64,000 bases of DNA from Trichostrongylus colubriformis (Eukaryota; Nematoda; Chromadorea; Rhabditida; Trichostrongylidae). Below the pieces are notes generated by a model, which ran no database searches, was not told the DNA's origin, and worked only from the letters and a program-made list of their open reading frames with translations. The DNA lies in contig OZ022260.1 of the NCBI GenBank assembly GCA_963978905.1, positions 35,605,326 to 35,669,325 on the forward strand, read 5' to 3'. Made by a program: the position numbers and the translations under genes. Positions 36,131 to 47,662 of this stretch are shown in pieces (position 1 is the stretch's first letter; each line of letters begins with the position of its first letter).

Positions 36131-37428
36131 TTTCTTCAATTCCTCTCCTACACTTTCTCTATCAAATCTTTTAATCACTGAATTACCCGTTACTGCTTAT
36201 AAAGGATATGTGCGATAATTACGGATATCAGTGATATCGTATCTAATTACACTACAATCCAAGGTTTCCTTCTTGAATTACATTGTACTAGTTTGATAAC
36301 CTCATATCAACATCAATACCTGTCTCATTCTTCATACAGCATATAGAGCGCTCTATTTCACACGCGCGTACATTATTAGGCTGAGTATCACACGTAAGTT
36401 TTTTTGAATTCCTATTCGTAGTCGCGTATATCTTTGAACTTCCTTTCCTTCCATTAGTCTAACGTATTTTACCTTTTTGTTGTTTTTTGACTAGTTGCTT
36501 ATACTTTCTTATGTACACCTTATTGGTTTACCCGTTTTAATGTTCAAATGCGTTTTTCTTTCTTTTTTTCTTACGTCACCACATACTAACCGTTCTTTTG
36601 CCCTTGCCAGCACCTCACTCACTAATGAGCCTCCGGTGGACGAAGGCGTAGTGGATCGTCTGAGGGGAGGCGAAACGAACCACTTGATTTTTTTCTGAAA
36701 GCTCACCTTCAGAGAACTTTTAATTGTTTGCGTTAATGAGCCGCCTTCTCTCGCTCTGGTAGGAGCAGGATAGTATTCATCACGCATCACGTATTCATCA
36801 CGTATGGATTTGAGGGCTTATCGAGACGTTCTAGAAAGTAATCTACTACAGTATAAACAGCGGTATCCATCGGTGCGATTCATGTTCCAACAAATAACGC
36901 CTCCTTGTCCATGTAAGCGCCTCCACGAAGGCGTGGTTCCAAGCAAGAAATATTAGCCTTCTTGAGTGGCCAATCAAGTCGCCGGACTTGACTCCAATAG
37001 AGAACTTTCAGGGGATCCTTGTTGCAAGCAATTCGACATTCTCGAAAAGTTGAAGAGCGCCATCCAGGAGGCTTGGGAGAGAGTGCGCTAGAAACGATTG
37101 CGCAACTTGTCCAGATCATGCCGAAGCGGATGGTTAAAGTGATTGAAAGGAGAGAAAAAGCCACGAGTTTTTAAGAATTCTTGTTGTTAATGATTTTTCA
37201 TCGTTGAAAAAGTTGGAATTACTATGTTGGGAATTACTATACTTTTGGGGCACTGTGATTTTTTGAAGAAAAAAGCGAATAAAATTTTGCGGTTTCATGT
37301 CTACAATTTTACTGAGGCGTTTGATGGCTACAGTGATCAGATCAGTATCATGTCAGATCAGTAATAGCTGGTCCATTATGGAGACATGGATAAAAAATAG
37401 GGTGGACCTATACTTCTGGGACAAACTG

Positions 37429-39100
37429 TATGTATTTCTAGCTCTCACTTTCCCTTATCCCTGGTGATTAAGAAAGGGAGGTCAGTGCTACATGAATTCG
37501 AATTTGAAAGCTAAGTCCTAAGGAAGGATGATGCTTCCGAGAGGCACTGCTCAGAACGGTTGGGCAGTTGCGAATACACATTTTTTTTGAATGTTTTTCA
37601 ATATCTGTATAGAATTTACTGGGAAATCGAATCTCTAGTAGTCTACCAAAAATGCTGATGTGTGAAACAAATGCAGTTGCCGCCTAAATCTACGCTATTA
37701 TTGGAGTCATGTTACAGTCTTCTGTGATGAGGGTGTATTGAATTTTTGGAGCTAGAAAGACCTCCGGAGACGTTTTCGCCGCTTTTGTCACCAGTACGAC
37801 CTTTTATGCGGACCAAATTCCCCAGAACTCTGTCTATTGTACCTATGGGAGCAGGAGCGGAAAGTTTATGTTGGACATGTCGTGGAGGAATCGGTCAGCG
37901 TTGATCGCGTCCCTACTTATTGCTTCACTTATTACTTGTTAATCGGTTTGCTGAAGGATAAGGCAGTAAATGTAACCGCAGTGCTGGACCAACGAGCTTT
38001 ATACACACACGCCAGTCGTTTTCTCCGGAGTGCTGTTAGATGCGGTGCAAAGGACACCCCAACGACCACTGCCATGAGCTATCGAATTGGATATCGATAG
38101 GTGACGTCAAAATTACACGGGCGGCCGGGACAGGTCATACGTGCCAGTTCGACTTTTTCCCAAGTTCACGTTATCGCTTTCTGCTAATCTTTTTGTCAAT
38201 ATCATGCGTTTTATATCATTACCGTTCAACTTTATTTTTCTAACTCTTTTAAAAGCGTCCGTTTGGCTGCATTTTTTTGGTCGCTTTTCAGTTCCTCGAT
38301 ACGGCTCATCTTTACCACGCAAAATGGAACGAACCCTCCTCGAGGGTTCGCTGAAGTGTAGTCGCATTGTATTGTAATATCGATTCAAGTAATTTTGCGT
38401 CTGCAGTTTTTTCCTTCTAGATGTAGTTGAATTGAAAAATTATGTTGAATAGAAAATACGAATGTGGAGAAGGCGCTAAGGGTGCTGTAGGATGATCGCG
38501 GTTGAACATAGAATGCCTCTCAAGTCGGACGAGTCTTCCATTATTCTGTAGTCAGACACAAAATGGGTCCTATAAGCTAAGCCTAGAGCACTAACTGACT
38601 GCCTATAATCACAATATGTAGCCCTGATCTGCCTTCAGAAGCATTTGGGATCCTGGGCGCTCTGTGGTTTCGTCGGGTGCACGCGTGGCTGGTTCCCCTC
38701 CCAGGCTCAACTGAAATCTTCACCCTCGCTCCGGTAATCTGCCGAACTTCGAGTTGTTCCTGCAGGTACCGTAAGGACTCGATGGTATCGATCAAAGTCC
38801 AAAAAGGTGGGAACGGTGGTGGGGGTGGTCAGGTTAAGTGTGATTCATTCGTAATCTGCCCTGATCTACCACAACACCAGATTTTCCCGTATGTTTTCGA
38901 ACCGCCTTTCACATTCTCAAACATTATTTCACTTACGAAAAGAAAAAACCGACAATTGAATATTCCTTGCAGATGTATCCGTTACGTTACTTTATCTCTG
39001 CTGCCGTGCTGTGCGGCGAGGTTTTCGTTTGCTTTCATTTTATTGCATTTATTACTGTATTTTGTTGCATTTGCTTTCACAGTTCCTTCGAGTCACTTTC
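37429..39100. other. Unassigned region
   Basis: Contains an 87-codon + strand frame at 37837-38100 and a 70-codon - strand frame at 38583-38795. Neither has a recognisable domain. A short palindrome GAACCCTCCTCGAGGGTTC lies near 38332. Confidence 0.35.
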
Positions 39101-39236
39101 CCTAACCTGCCTCCTTCTCGTTCGTTGTGGTGTGGGATTAGTGTTCTGTTCTTCTTCCTTCCCTGCTGAGCTTTTTTTCCTTTTTTTGCCGCACTGTACC
39201 CACCATCGGAACCGCTTCGCTTTTATTGATTTGACC

Positions 39237-40006
39237 ATGGTCAGAGGCAACAAGAGAAGATCAGTTGAAGAAGATCTCTTTCAGGATATTCCGCTTCGAG
39301 CTACGAAGATGATGTATGAGTCCTGCTGCGAAAGGATAGAGAAGGCACTGACGTCCTTCGTGGAAAAAAGAACCACCAATCTCCAAGATCGAGGATACGC
39401 AGGAGTCGATTCTATCCAATAAGAACCCTAGAAGCAAGCATCGATGCAATGAAGACATCCTCTTCTATGACGCAGGGCGCACTGTACTCAACCATTGTAA
39501 AGATACGGGCGGACGAGGCAAAAATCGATGACAAACTCCACCGGATCGCATGGGTTGGAAAAGGTGAGCAAAAAGATGATATCGCCGCCCGGAAATTCGA
39601 CCACCAAGCGTCTAAGGAGGTCATCGAGCCGTCAGAAGATGAAGAATTGATGGCAGGATTTGAAAAAACTGCCGTCACCCTCCATCGTCACCCCAAAGGA
39701 CAGGCCAGGGGAGTTATCGCTAGAGAACGGATTATCAAAATTGATCTGCCGAACAAGGATCGATTGCTCGCGCACATGAGATCTGGCCGGCAAAGTCTCC
39801 CAGAACTTTGTACATTCTTACGCCCGCCGAGACTACACGAAAGAAGAACTGCAGCTGTATAGAGATTTGAGGAGGCAAGCAGGAGAGATGAACAAGAAAA
39901 CAGGGAAGCTTGCCTTTGTGTTGCGCGACTTGGAAATCCACAAGCTCAAGAACCTTAGGGAGCTGCCCCTCAATCCTCGCACTTCCCAAAACTGCCTCAT
40001 CAAGTA
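39237..40006 (+). pseudogene. LINE ORF1 fragment (CR1-like)
   Basis: Three overlapping frames join by frameshifts: MVRGNKRRSVEEDLFQDIP from 39237, then the frame at 39449-39862 with an acidic and basic central part, then FVHSYARRDYTKEELQLY followed by LRRQAGEMNKKTGKLAFVLRDLEIHKLKNLRELP to a stop near 40006. Nematode CR1-type ORF1 proteins end with this kind of SYAR-D-T-EE block and a KL-FVVRD-KI-KL motif. A pyrimidine-rich stretch upstream (39000-39230) could be the 5' UTR. At least two frameshifts make it inactive. Confidence 0.65.
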
Positions 40007-40344
40007 ATTGCCTTTACGCCACAACGTGCTCCCGATCTAGCAATGAGTTTTGTCGAAAACACTTATACCCAGGGCACTCCCAGCTGTCGAGGAAAATGGC
40101 CGCTTCAATGCGACCCCCCCTCTTCGGGTCCTCAAATGCGACCCCCCCCTTTATAATGTATAGCTCCGTAAGGTTCTATAGCCTCTTTGCTAGGTGTCTC
40201 ATTGCTGTTTTTGTGTGTTTGCACTGATTGCCCACTGCAAATAAATCTTTCCAAATTTTTTATTTTTTCATTCTTCATGTCTGGTCATCGAAACCAGCCG
40301 ATAGTCAGAAAAACGAAGTCATTCAACAAAAAACACATTTTAAT

Positions 40345-41290
40345 CAATATGTGTGATACGTTGTGGCTTCTTTTCCGAACAGCTTTTCCGCTTCACTCGA
40401 GGTGCGGATGCGTCGCTCCTGAAAAAAACACACATACATTTATACTACTGAGCTTCACTGAGAATAACGAAACGAGAAACCAGATTTAAATAAAAAGCAG
40501 GTAATAATCATTACAAAATCTGAAAGGAAATCAACAAACCTCTTCCCCGATCAGTTTTCAGCCACACTCGACATACGAAAGCGACACTCCTGAGAAAAGC
40601 ACATAAAGGAAACTTAAACAATACTCAAAAACAACACAGCACATAAACAAAACGAAAAGCTCACAAAAGTAGGTGATACATAACAAAGTCTGAAATAAAA
40701 ACAAACAAACCCTTCTTCACAAACAATTTCCAGTTCAGTCCACGTGCGAGCGACGATCCTGAAAAAAAGCACATAAGGGAAACATCAAAAGAAACACTCA
40801 AATATAAAACAGCACGTAAACAAAGCGAAAAACCAAAATCAAATGAAAAGCAGATAATATACATCACAAAATCAAAAAAAAGAACAACAAACCCTTCTTT
40901 CCAAACAGTTTTCAATTCAATCCACGTACGAGCGGCGATCCTGAAAAAAAAGCACATAAAAGAAACATGAAAGCACGCAAACATGAAATTTCACATAAAC
41001 AATACGACTAACTATGAAAAACAGTCAACATACATAGCAAAATCTGGGAAAAAAAACCAACATACCTTGCTACGGCTCGCGTCTGGATTTCGACGGCAAT
41101 GCAAACCTGAAAAAAGGACACGAAATGAGCATTAAAAACATTGAAGCATAAAGTACAACGTAAACAATACGACTAACTATGAAAAACAGCCAATACACAT
41201 AGCAAAATCTGAAAAAAAGCAACCTACCTCGTTGCGGGCGGCGTTTGGATTTCGACGGCGATGCAAACCTGAAAAAAGGACATAAGGGTC
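40345..41290 (-). repeat. Tandem array of six ~170 bp units, each with an exon-like core
   Basis: CCTGAAAAAA-type words (CCTGAGAAAAG in one unit) recur at 40418, 40589, 40758, 40940, 41105 and 41268 (spacing 171, 169, 182, 165, 163). On the - strand each gives a pyrimidine tract plus CAG, followed by a conserved 41-58 nt core, and in most units a GT donor-like word. Cores at 41228-41268 and 41066-41106 are both 41 nt and end in gtaggt and gtatgt. A partial seventh spacer continues beyond the MITE at 41285. It may be a minisatellite or a set of duplicated small exons. Confidence 0.7.
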
Positions 41291-41513
41291 AAATCAAGTC
41301 TGGGGGGAGACGCAACTTTGCGTCAAATTTTCACCGACGTCAAAGCTTCTTTCCCTCCCCAGGCTTAGGCTAAAGCAGATGAAACCTATGCTTTGACAGA
41401 TGCTTTTTTATGTGGAAGGAAAGGATATCAATTCTAGCCTAAGCCTAGGGAGGGAAAGGAGCTTCGGCCTTGACGCAAAATTGCGTCTCCCCCCTGACTT
41501 GATTTGACCCCAT
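41285..41513. mobile_element. Palindromic MITE family 3, copy 1
   Basis: GGGTCAAATCAAGTC at the left pairs with GACTTGATTTGACCCC at the right; further in, GACGCAACTTTGCGTCAA and TTGACGCAAAATTGCGTC also pair, as do the CTTAGGCTA blocks. It lies between two parts of the array spacer, with ATAA on both sides as a possible target duplication. A related copy is at 54888-55072. Confidence 0.8.
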
Positions 41514-42598
41514 AATGAGCATAAAAAATATTCAAACACAAAATATCACGTAACCAATATGAGAAACTGGTTTCAAATAAAAAAACCACAAAGAGAATAC
41601 CAACTAGAGAATCAAAAACATGGAAATCGCGGTAATATTCGAAACGCAGAGCAGGACTGCGGTCGCGTCGCGGCGTGCGAATGAGGCACGCTATTCGACA
41701 AAAATGGCTGAAAATCGCGAAAGTAGACCTTGTTTGAACGATCATAACTGTCCTCATTTTTTATCATTTTGGACCTCCGTTGTTTTTTTGAAAGAACTAG
41801 GTTTGCTTTTTCTAACGTCTATTTTAGTTGCTTCAAATGTTCAGAAATGAGAGAGGAATGCGAGTCGACGATTAGTCGAGGAAAATGAAAATTGCGTGCG
41901 GGTTTTTTGACTTCTAACAGTTATAACTTATTTCGTGCGGAATGTTTTGCAACCACAGTTGTTTTTCTGAAACTAGAGACTTTGCTCTTTCCGACGCGCT
42001 CTCAAACTCTTTTGTACGTTGCTTATATCTTGAGCAATGTAAGTCGAGGAAATGTCGAGGAAAATTTTTTTGCCATCAAGAGCGTGACAGCGTCACACAG
42101 AGAGCGTTCAAAACCTCCTCAAAAGCAGCCCCATACTTTCTGAACAATACAATTTTCATGTAGCAGTGCATTAAAACCAACACCTTAGCGTTCTCCGTCG
42201 TTGCTCTGGGTATGCGCCATGCGTCCTACTTTCGCAGTAGATGTGATTAGAACGGCAGTAGATGTAACTAGAAGGGTGGTTGGCCTAGTAAGATGATCTC
42301 GTGCGGCTATCAGATAGGACATACAGTCGTGGCTTCCGCTTTAGCGATCCGCCATGCACTGGTCTCCTGCTACAAGTTGCAGATAACATTGAAAGGATGT
42401 TCCACGGTGCGAGTGATCAGTGAACGCCCTTTGAATGCTCAATGTTCTAGTGAACAGTCAATACATCAGTGCACTTCCCCGTGAACAGAGCAGCTGCATT
42501 CCTCCTCTCCTCTTTTCACCTTTTTTTTCGTCGATGTGAATGCGCTGGTAGCGCGTTGCATTGTCCCTGTACTTATGAATTCAATACTATATCTTACT
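41514..42598. other. Unassigned sequence left of the LTR element
   Basis: The first ~90 bp resemble the array spacer. The rest holds short frames with no domain. I see no gene. Confidence 0.4.
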
Positions 42599-42603
42599 GC
42601 AAT
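42599..42603. repeat. Target-site duplication GCAAT, left
   Basis: GCAAT directly precedes the TG of the left LTR and recurs right after the CA of the other LTR at 50004-50008. Confidence 0.85.
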
Positions 42604-43372
42604 TGTCGCGGATGAACAGTCATCTTGTGCGATCATCGGCGGTACAACCGCTCTCAAACTCCCGTCGCTCCAACCTTTTGGGTCAGAGCCCCATCGGACC
42701 ACTACGCCTCACCAGGACACCCGCTCCTGGCTCGGCGGACCTACCCCGGGGACCTAAGGGCCTTCAGCCCGAGGCTGGACCGTGAGGAGTGTCTCTAGCG
42801 CTACGCTAGGCCTAGCGCACTCCCTCTGGTCTCCCCCATAATAACAAGATATTAACACAACAATAGAATAGCCCAAGGCATTGCAGGATCAAACCCTACG
42901 TTTTAAGACATAACACAATATAACATACACAATACATTTATTATCAACGTATCAACATCATACCTGCTATCTTCCTCCCGAGTCGCCTCAGTTGGGGCGA
43001 CTCCATCAGCCGACTATACGTAGTAGACCCCCATCCGGGCGTTTCCTCTTGACCATGTGGCTGACGGTGCCGAAATGGGACCTGAACCTCATGGCTGCTC
43101 CCGGTCGGGGAGCAGGGGTGGACACCGGCCAACTCATGTGCCAGCGCTCCACTACCCGAGAGCCAAGGGTGCACCGCACCCCTAGACCTCGGGCAGCATC
43201 ATGGCGTTGCCCGGTGAAAACCGACTGACAGTCGGCGACCAGCCTTTTATACTGGTCTCAGCCACAGAGGGCGGAGCCAACCGCGAGCGCGATGCGCTGC
43301 CGCGGTTGCAACCGCACGCGGATGGGCCGGGGAGCGCGATGCCCCCGGCGGCCACCGTCGCGATCCGCGACA
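42604..43372 (-). repeat. 3' LTR of the BEL/Pao element
   Basis: TG...CA ends with a perfect 10-bp inverted terminal motif. It differs from the other LTR at about eight of 769 positions by eye. Polypurine tract: none obvious just inside it on the - strand. Confidence 0.9.
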
Positions 43373-43569
43373 CTCCCGAGACAAGCGGAGAAGCCGCCAC
43401 GGGAAGGTGCAGGACGACGATGCCCCCACGGGTTATTTTAAACACCGGCACCCTGGTTTAAGGCCGCTTAGTATGAAGACCCTAAGGCGACTGATGAAAG
43501 TACTCCCCTCACAAACATCCTACCTATAGGCGACTTACTACCCACAATAGTCAGAATATGGCAGACGAA

Positions 43570-43882
43570 ATAAGAGGCGCTTAAGGGCAACCAAAAAAAC
43601 GCATAACAACGTACTACTGAATGACAAAGTACACCTTAAGGGTGCACAAAAAAACAAGTGGGGCCTTAAGGGCACCCAAAAAAAGGGGGGACACCCTAAG
43701 GGTGTCCTAAGAGAGACATACAATTATATTGAAAGCTACGTATTGAAAACCCCACAGCGAAAAATGATCGACAACAATGAGCGCCTTAAGGGCCAATCAA
43801 AAACAAGACAATGGGAGTGCCTTAAGGGCAACTCCAAAAAAAGAAATATGAAATATACATGAGGCGCCTTAAGGGCCACCTC
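43570..43882. repeat. Cluster of short palindromes centred on CTTAAGG/CCTAAGG
   Basis: Seven occurrences at about 43577, 43633, 43662, 43691, 43782, 43818 and 43864, each flanked by self-complementary bases. One is the perfect GGACACCCTAAGGGTGTCC. A-rich linkers of 10-70 bases separate them. The cluster lies just inside the 3' LTR, in the presumed 3' untranslated part of the element. Confidence 0.8.
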
Positions 43883-45305
43883 AAAAAGAAGACCGTCGAA
43901 CAGTTGTCGTCATGATTCGCCGCCAGCACTGTTATCCTCCAACTCAACTCCACACGACGTCGTCGCACAACCAACACCACCATCATCTCCTTACACCACA
44001 CCGCCAGCATCGCAACGAACGTCACCCAACTCCACACATCGCACCGTCAACACCGCCACACCGTCGGACCTCGAACCACGACGCATCGGAGAATAGCATC
44101 ATCGACCAGCGAATCCGCCATACTCGTCCGCGTCCACCAGCCAGTCCGACCACCAGACTCCATCGACGCCACCGACCAACGACGTCGACCTCGTCTGGCC
44201 CCACTTGCCCATCTTGGAGTGGATTGTATGACGGCACCTGAAAAACAGTGGGGGCGCATACCCGAAGGTATGCTTAAACAGCTACGACGTAAAGGCACAG
44301 ACATAAGAAACCGAAACAAGTAGAAGGAAGATGTTAACTTACCTGCGGTTTACTCACCTGTGCACACGTATTGGCGGGGAGTTGCTACTACCCGCACGTA
44401 TTAGTGGGGATTGGACTACTACCCACAACGCATTAAAAGCCGCTGTGGCACAGCGCCTCCCTCTTAACCGTGAGGATCTGCTGCCACCCGGCTACGCAAT
44501 AACCGTTCCCTGAGCAACTGCGTCGGCTCGCCCGCAGACGCCGCCTTCTAAATCTGGACCCGGAGGAGATCCAGCCTATCACCTCAGCGGAAGATGGGAC
44601 TGCTCGCGAGCGATGGGGCTAACCTAACGGAAACAAACCTATATGGCAAAAAAGACAAACAAAGGAAGCCCTTGTTTGAGAATTTTGCGCGCTGGGGTGT
44701 GTTGCTGGGAACGGCAAACGTCAGCAAAGGGTAACGGAATAGTCTTCTCGGATATGAGTACATATCTTCGAAGACTGACGTACATACTTGCCCGGCATAA
44801 GAGAATGTAGGAAAACAATGCCTGGCAAGTATAACGTATTACGTCTACGACTAGCATACCAAATCGATCGATCGTGCGGTTATCTTCTCTGGGAGCGACA
44901 TAATCGATAACCCCGAGATGACAACTAGTTCAATGTAAATGACAACACTCAAGCACACACGCGATCGAGGTCTGCAGCCGCAGACAACGCGTGATCTGCA
45001 CGCACGAAAAACGTACTATTCAGAGAATCCACGATGAGCCATTTTGGGAAAGAGGAGAAAAGGTAGGATAGGAAATTGATCGTAAATGACGTAATTCTAA
45101 CCCTGGAAAATTTGCGAATGACAAAAAATAGTTATGGCAAAATAATGGGAATAATTTTGGACTACAAGAGTACTATGTGCTAAAACTACTACATGCATAG
45201 GAGACTAACCCAACAAAAGAAAACAACTCATCGTGAAACTCTCCTAAACTAGCGCATGTGTGCTGCGCTCTTACGTAGTTTTTCCTTATACTCCCCAGTG
45301 GTCGC

Positions 45306-46010
45306 TTAACGGATCGAACGTGAGTTCGAGGGCGCAGCGTCCTGGGAAATATCGGAGAACGTATTAGTGACTATTCGTTCACCTTCCTTCGGCCTTAGAG
45401 GTTGATGTTGTTTAGCTTGTAGCTTAATGAAAGGTGTACAAATGGCCTTGGGATGCATTACCGAGTAAGATGTCGCATCAGGAGGTCGTCCTGATGTGGC
45501 AGTACTCGTAGACGTAATAGCGGCTCGAGGCGTATCAACTTGTATGTCGACATCCTCTACCGACAACGACTGCTCAGGTTGAGCAGACTGGGTGCGCTCC
45601 TGTGGACGGGACAGAGTCTCATCCTGCGGCGTCCAGGCTGTTCTCCCTTTAAGCGCTTTGCAAGCTGCTGTGCGTTCGATGGCTGGCCCTCCGATTGATG
45701 TTTGTGAGGAGTTGTACGAGTGATCGAACGAACAACATTGGTATCGTCCGTATTTCGTTCGGAATCCCGCGTGGCCATCTCTCCCTGCCCCGGAGGTGGG
45801 GTGGAAAAAACATCCACATTAGACTACGGAGCAAGAAATACATGCGATAACTTGGCAATCAACGAAATAATAACCAACGATAAAAACCATTAGGTAAGGA
45901 GCTTACCCGCTGGTCCGTAGTAGCATTTGCAGGTGTAGCGGAAGTTGTAAACTTCGATGACTTCTCAGAAGCGGACTTCTTCGAAGTTCGACGTCCCAAC
46001 TCGCGCCATA
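45306..46010 (-). CDS. Extra reading frames of the LTR element downstream of integrase
   Basis: From about 46010 down, a - strand frame reads RELGRRTSKKSASEKSSKFT to a donor-like CGG/gtaagc at about 45907. After a possible acceptor near 45823 another frame starts SNVDVFSTPPPGQGEMATRD and runs on, through a frameshift near 45660, into SLSVEDVDIQVDTPRAAI and a stop at 45306. The product would be Ser/Thr/Pro- and Arg-rich with no domain I recognise. It could be the degraded end of pol, a spliced accessory protein, or chance. The position after integrase makes element origin likely. Confidence 0.35.
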
Positions 46011-46329
46011 GTTAAAATACCAGTATGAAAAATATAACACACTGCAAATGGAACGTATTAATATGATAGAAGGGGATCAAGTAAATGAGAGCATACAAGA
46101 ATACGAGGTTACAAGCTACATAGCATGATCCTATCGATCGAATTGTACGGCTATCTGCCCGGTGTACTTGCACGGTTAACTAACCATGTGGGTCCCGAGG
46201 CGACACCCGTGTTACTGTAGCTGGGCGCCCGTATACGCTCAATTACACAATTCCTTTACTATCATATTACGTGTGCCTGGCGTGAATTGCACCAAAACTG
46301 GTGAAATTGACGCAGGCGACGTATTAGGA

Positions 46330-47660
46330 CGAGAGTACACAGTGAGTCCAACTTAAGGATTAGTGGACGAGAAGAGAGAAGGATAATGAAATGAGAGAAG
46401 GAGGAAAGTACGTATTGATAGAGAGAAATTAAGTAGTTGTAGACGGATAGCGTCCAATGGGAAGAGCAATAATACGAGAAATAGTGACCCGCTAAAGAAG
46501 CAAACTAGTGAGAAGACTACCAGCAGTATAGCTAACAAAATGACTACTTAAGGCAACAACAAATAAAACAGCTGCTGTAAAGGCAACTAATGCGTTAAGG
46601 TAAAATAGTGTAATTGTAATTTTAACTACATAAAGATCAACAAACAACTACATGAGGAAAGGACAACACCTAAACGAGGGCAACAACAAGGAAAAAGTAG
46701 AAAAAAGTGGACTCATCGTGATTTAGCTCTCTTCGCAGCTCGGAGCGGGTGGATTCATGTCAGAGAAGGCGACTGTGGTCGTCCTGCGATCTTCGAGGAT
46801 CCCTCCGCCCCTACTGCAACGCAGTAGTTAGCGATTCGTGTTGAGCTTGGAGATACTGCTTAACATCCGAATCGCTAAAAAACGTATTACTACAAGTCCT
46901 CTGATCGCGGTCGACATGGAGGTGAAAGGTAACGTAGATGAAATTGCAAATTGATAAGGTCCACAGGTCTTGATACACGGACCTTACCCGATGTCTCCAT
47001 GTTGACCGTGGTCAATGGCCTTGTACTGAGATACGCTTCGATCTCTACGAGAAGAGTTTCGAAGTTACGTATCTCTAACGTATTACGATGAGGAGTCTTC
47101 TTCCAACTGCGCTTAACCACTCCGATTTACCGATCATAAACCGATCATGAAGGAAAGGGTATCATGAACTATCATCGGAGTGCGTCCGGCGTAGTGAACA
47201 CGCGCACCGCCGAATCATGTGCCGACTGAAGAAGTCCATTCGCTGGAATGTCCTTCCCCAGTCTGAAGGTAGAAGCATTATCACTGACCGTACAGTCAGG
47301 GGTGTCTCTCCTTGCCATGAGTCTGCGGAACGCGAGAAGAAACTACATCGACGCAGAAACGTAGTAGGAAAAGGATGCGCCATGAGTCTAACTTAAGAAT
47401 AAAATAATGGTAGATGATGAAGTGAGAGAAAGAGAGTAATACGTTATGAGGAAATATTACTTGGGGTAGAGGAATGACGTCCGACCAAGAGAGAAGAAAC
47501 GAAATTAATGGATCTACTGAGAAGAGAAACAGCAAGGAGAGTAATACGAACAGAACTAGCAAATTGACTACTATGATGATAGTAAAATAACTACTACAAA
47601 AACTACTGCATTAAGGCAAAATGGTTTGATTACAATTCTGACTACAAGGAAAGAATGAGC
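46330..47660. repeat. Imperfect internal duplication (~1.06 kb period)
   Basis: The segment at about 46345-46625 (GAGTCCAACTTAAGGATTAG ... TAAGGTAAAAT) is echoed at about 47385-47625 (GAGTCTAACTTAAGAATAAA ... TAAGGCAAAAT), with the same order of GAAGAGA, AATACGA, AACTAG, GACTACT words. Each lies next to an integrase piece. Confidence 0.65.
46890..47383 (-). pseudogene. BEL/Pao integrase fragments
   Basis: On the - strand, 47300-47170 encodes CTVSDNASTFRLGKDIP followed by LLQSAHDSAVRVF, matching the retroviral-type integrase block with the second catalytic Asp (SDNA-F). After a break, 47120-46890 encodes RNFETLLVEIEAYLSTRPLT and SRPVDLINLQF, the usual downstream integrase block of BEL/Pao elements (E-ILN-RPLT, then RP-DFL). 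Stops separate the two, so it is not active. Confidence 0.75.
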
Positions 47661-47662
47661 AA

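Larger units (their letters stand above)
33022..37428 (+). mobile_element. Tc1-like transposon with long terminal repeats, broken by insertions
   Basis: The left end carries GTCCCAAAAGTATAGGT near 33030 and a second copy (GTCCCAAAAGTATGGGT) about 170 bp further in; the right end near 37238-37428 carries the inverted pair. This repeat-within-terminal-repeat layout is the IR/DR type. Inside, the + strand encodes a Tc1-type helix-turn-helix region (SNRKISEKMGLSHILI, then YGTKNKSGRPQKPSER) at about 33340-33600, a first catalytic region (SDEKVFNLDGPEG) near 34225-34260, and a final region matching WP-KSPDLTPIENF near 36960-37010. Fold-back copy C splits the first two parts, and reverse-transcriptase DNA splits the last two. 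Stops and frameshifts make it non-functional. Confidence 0.8.

Noticed and set aside
43912..44241. 109-codon His/Thr/Pro-rich frame in the LTR element
   Set aside because: Opposite to the element's coding strand, low complexity, and mirrored by open frames on the other strand.
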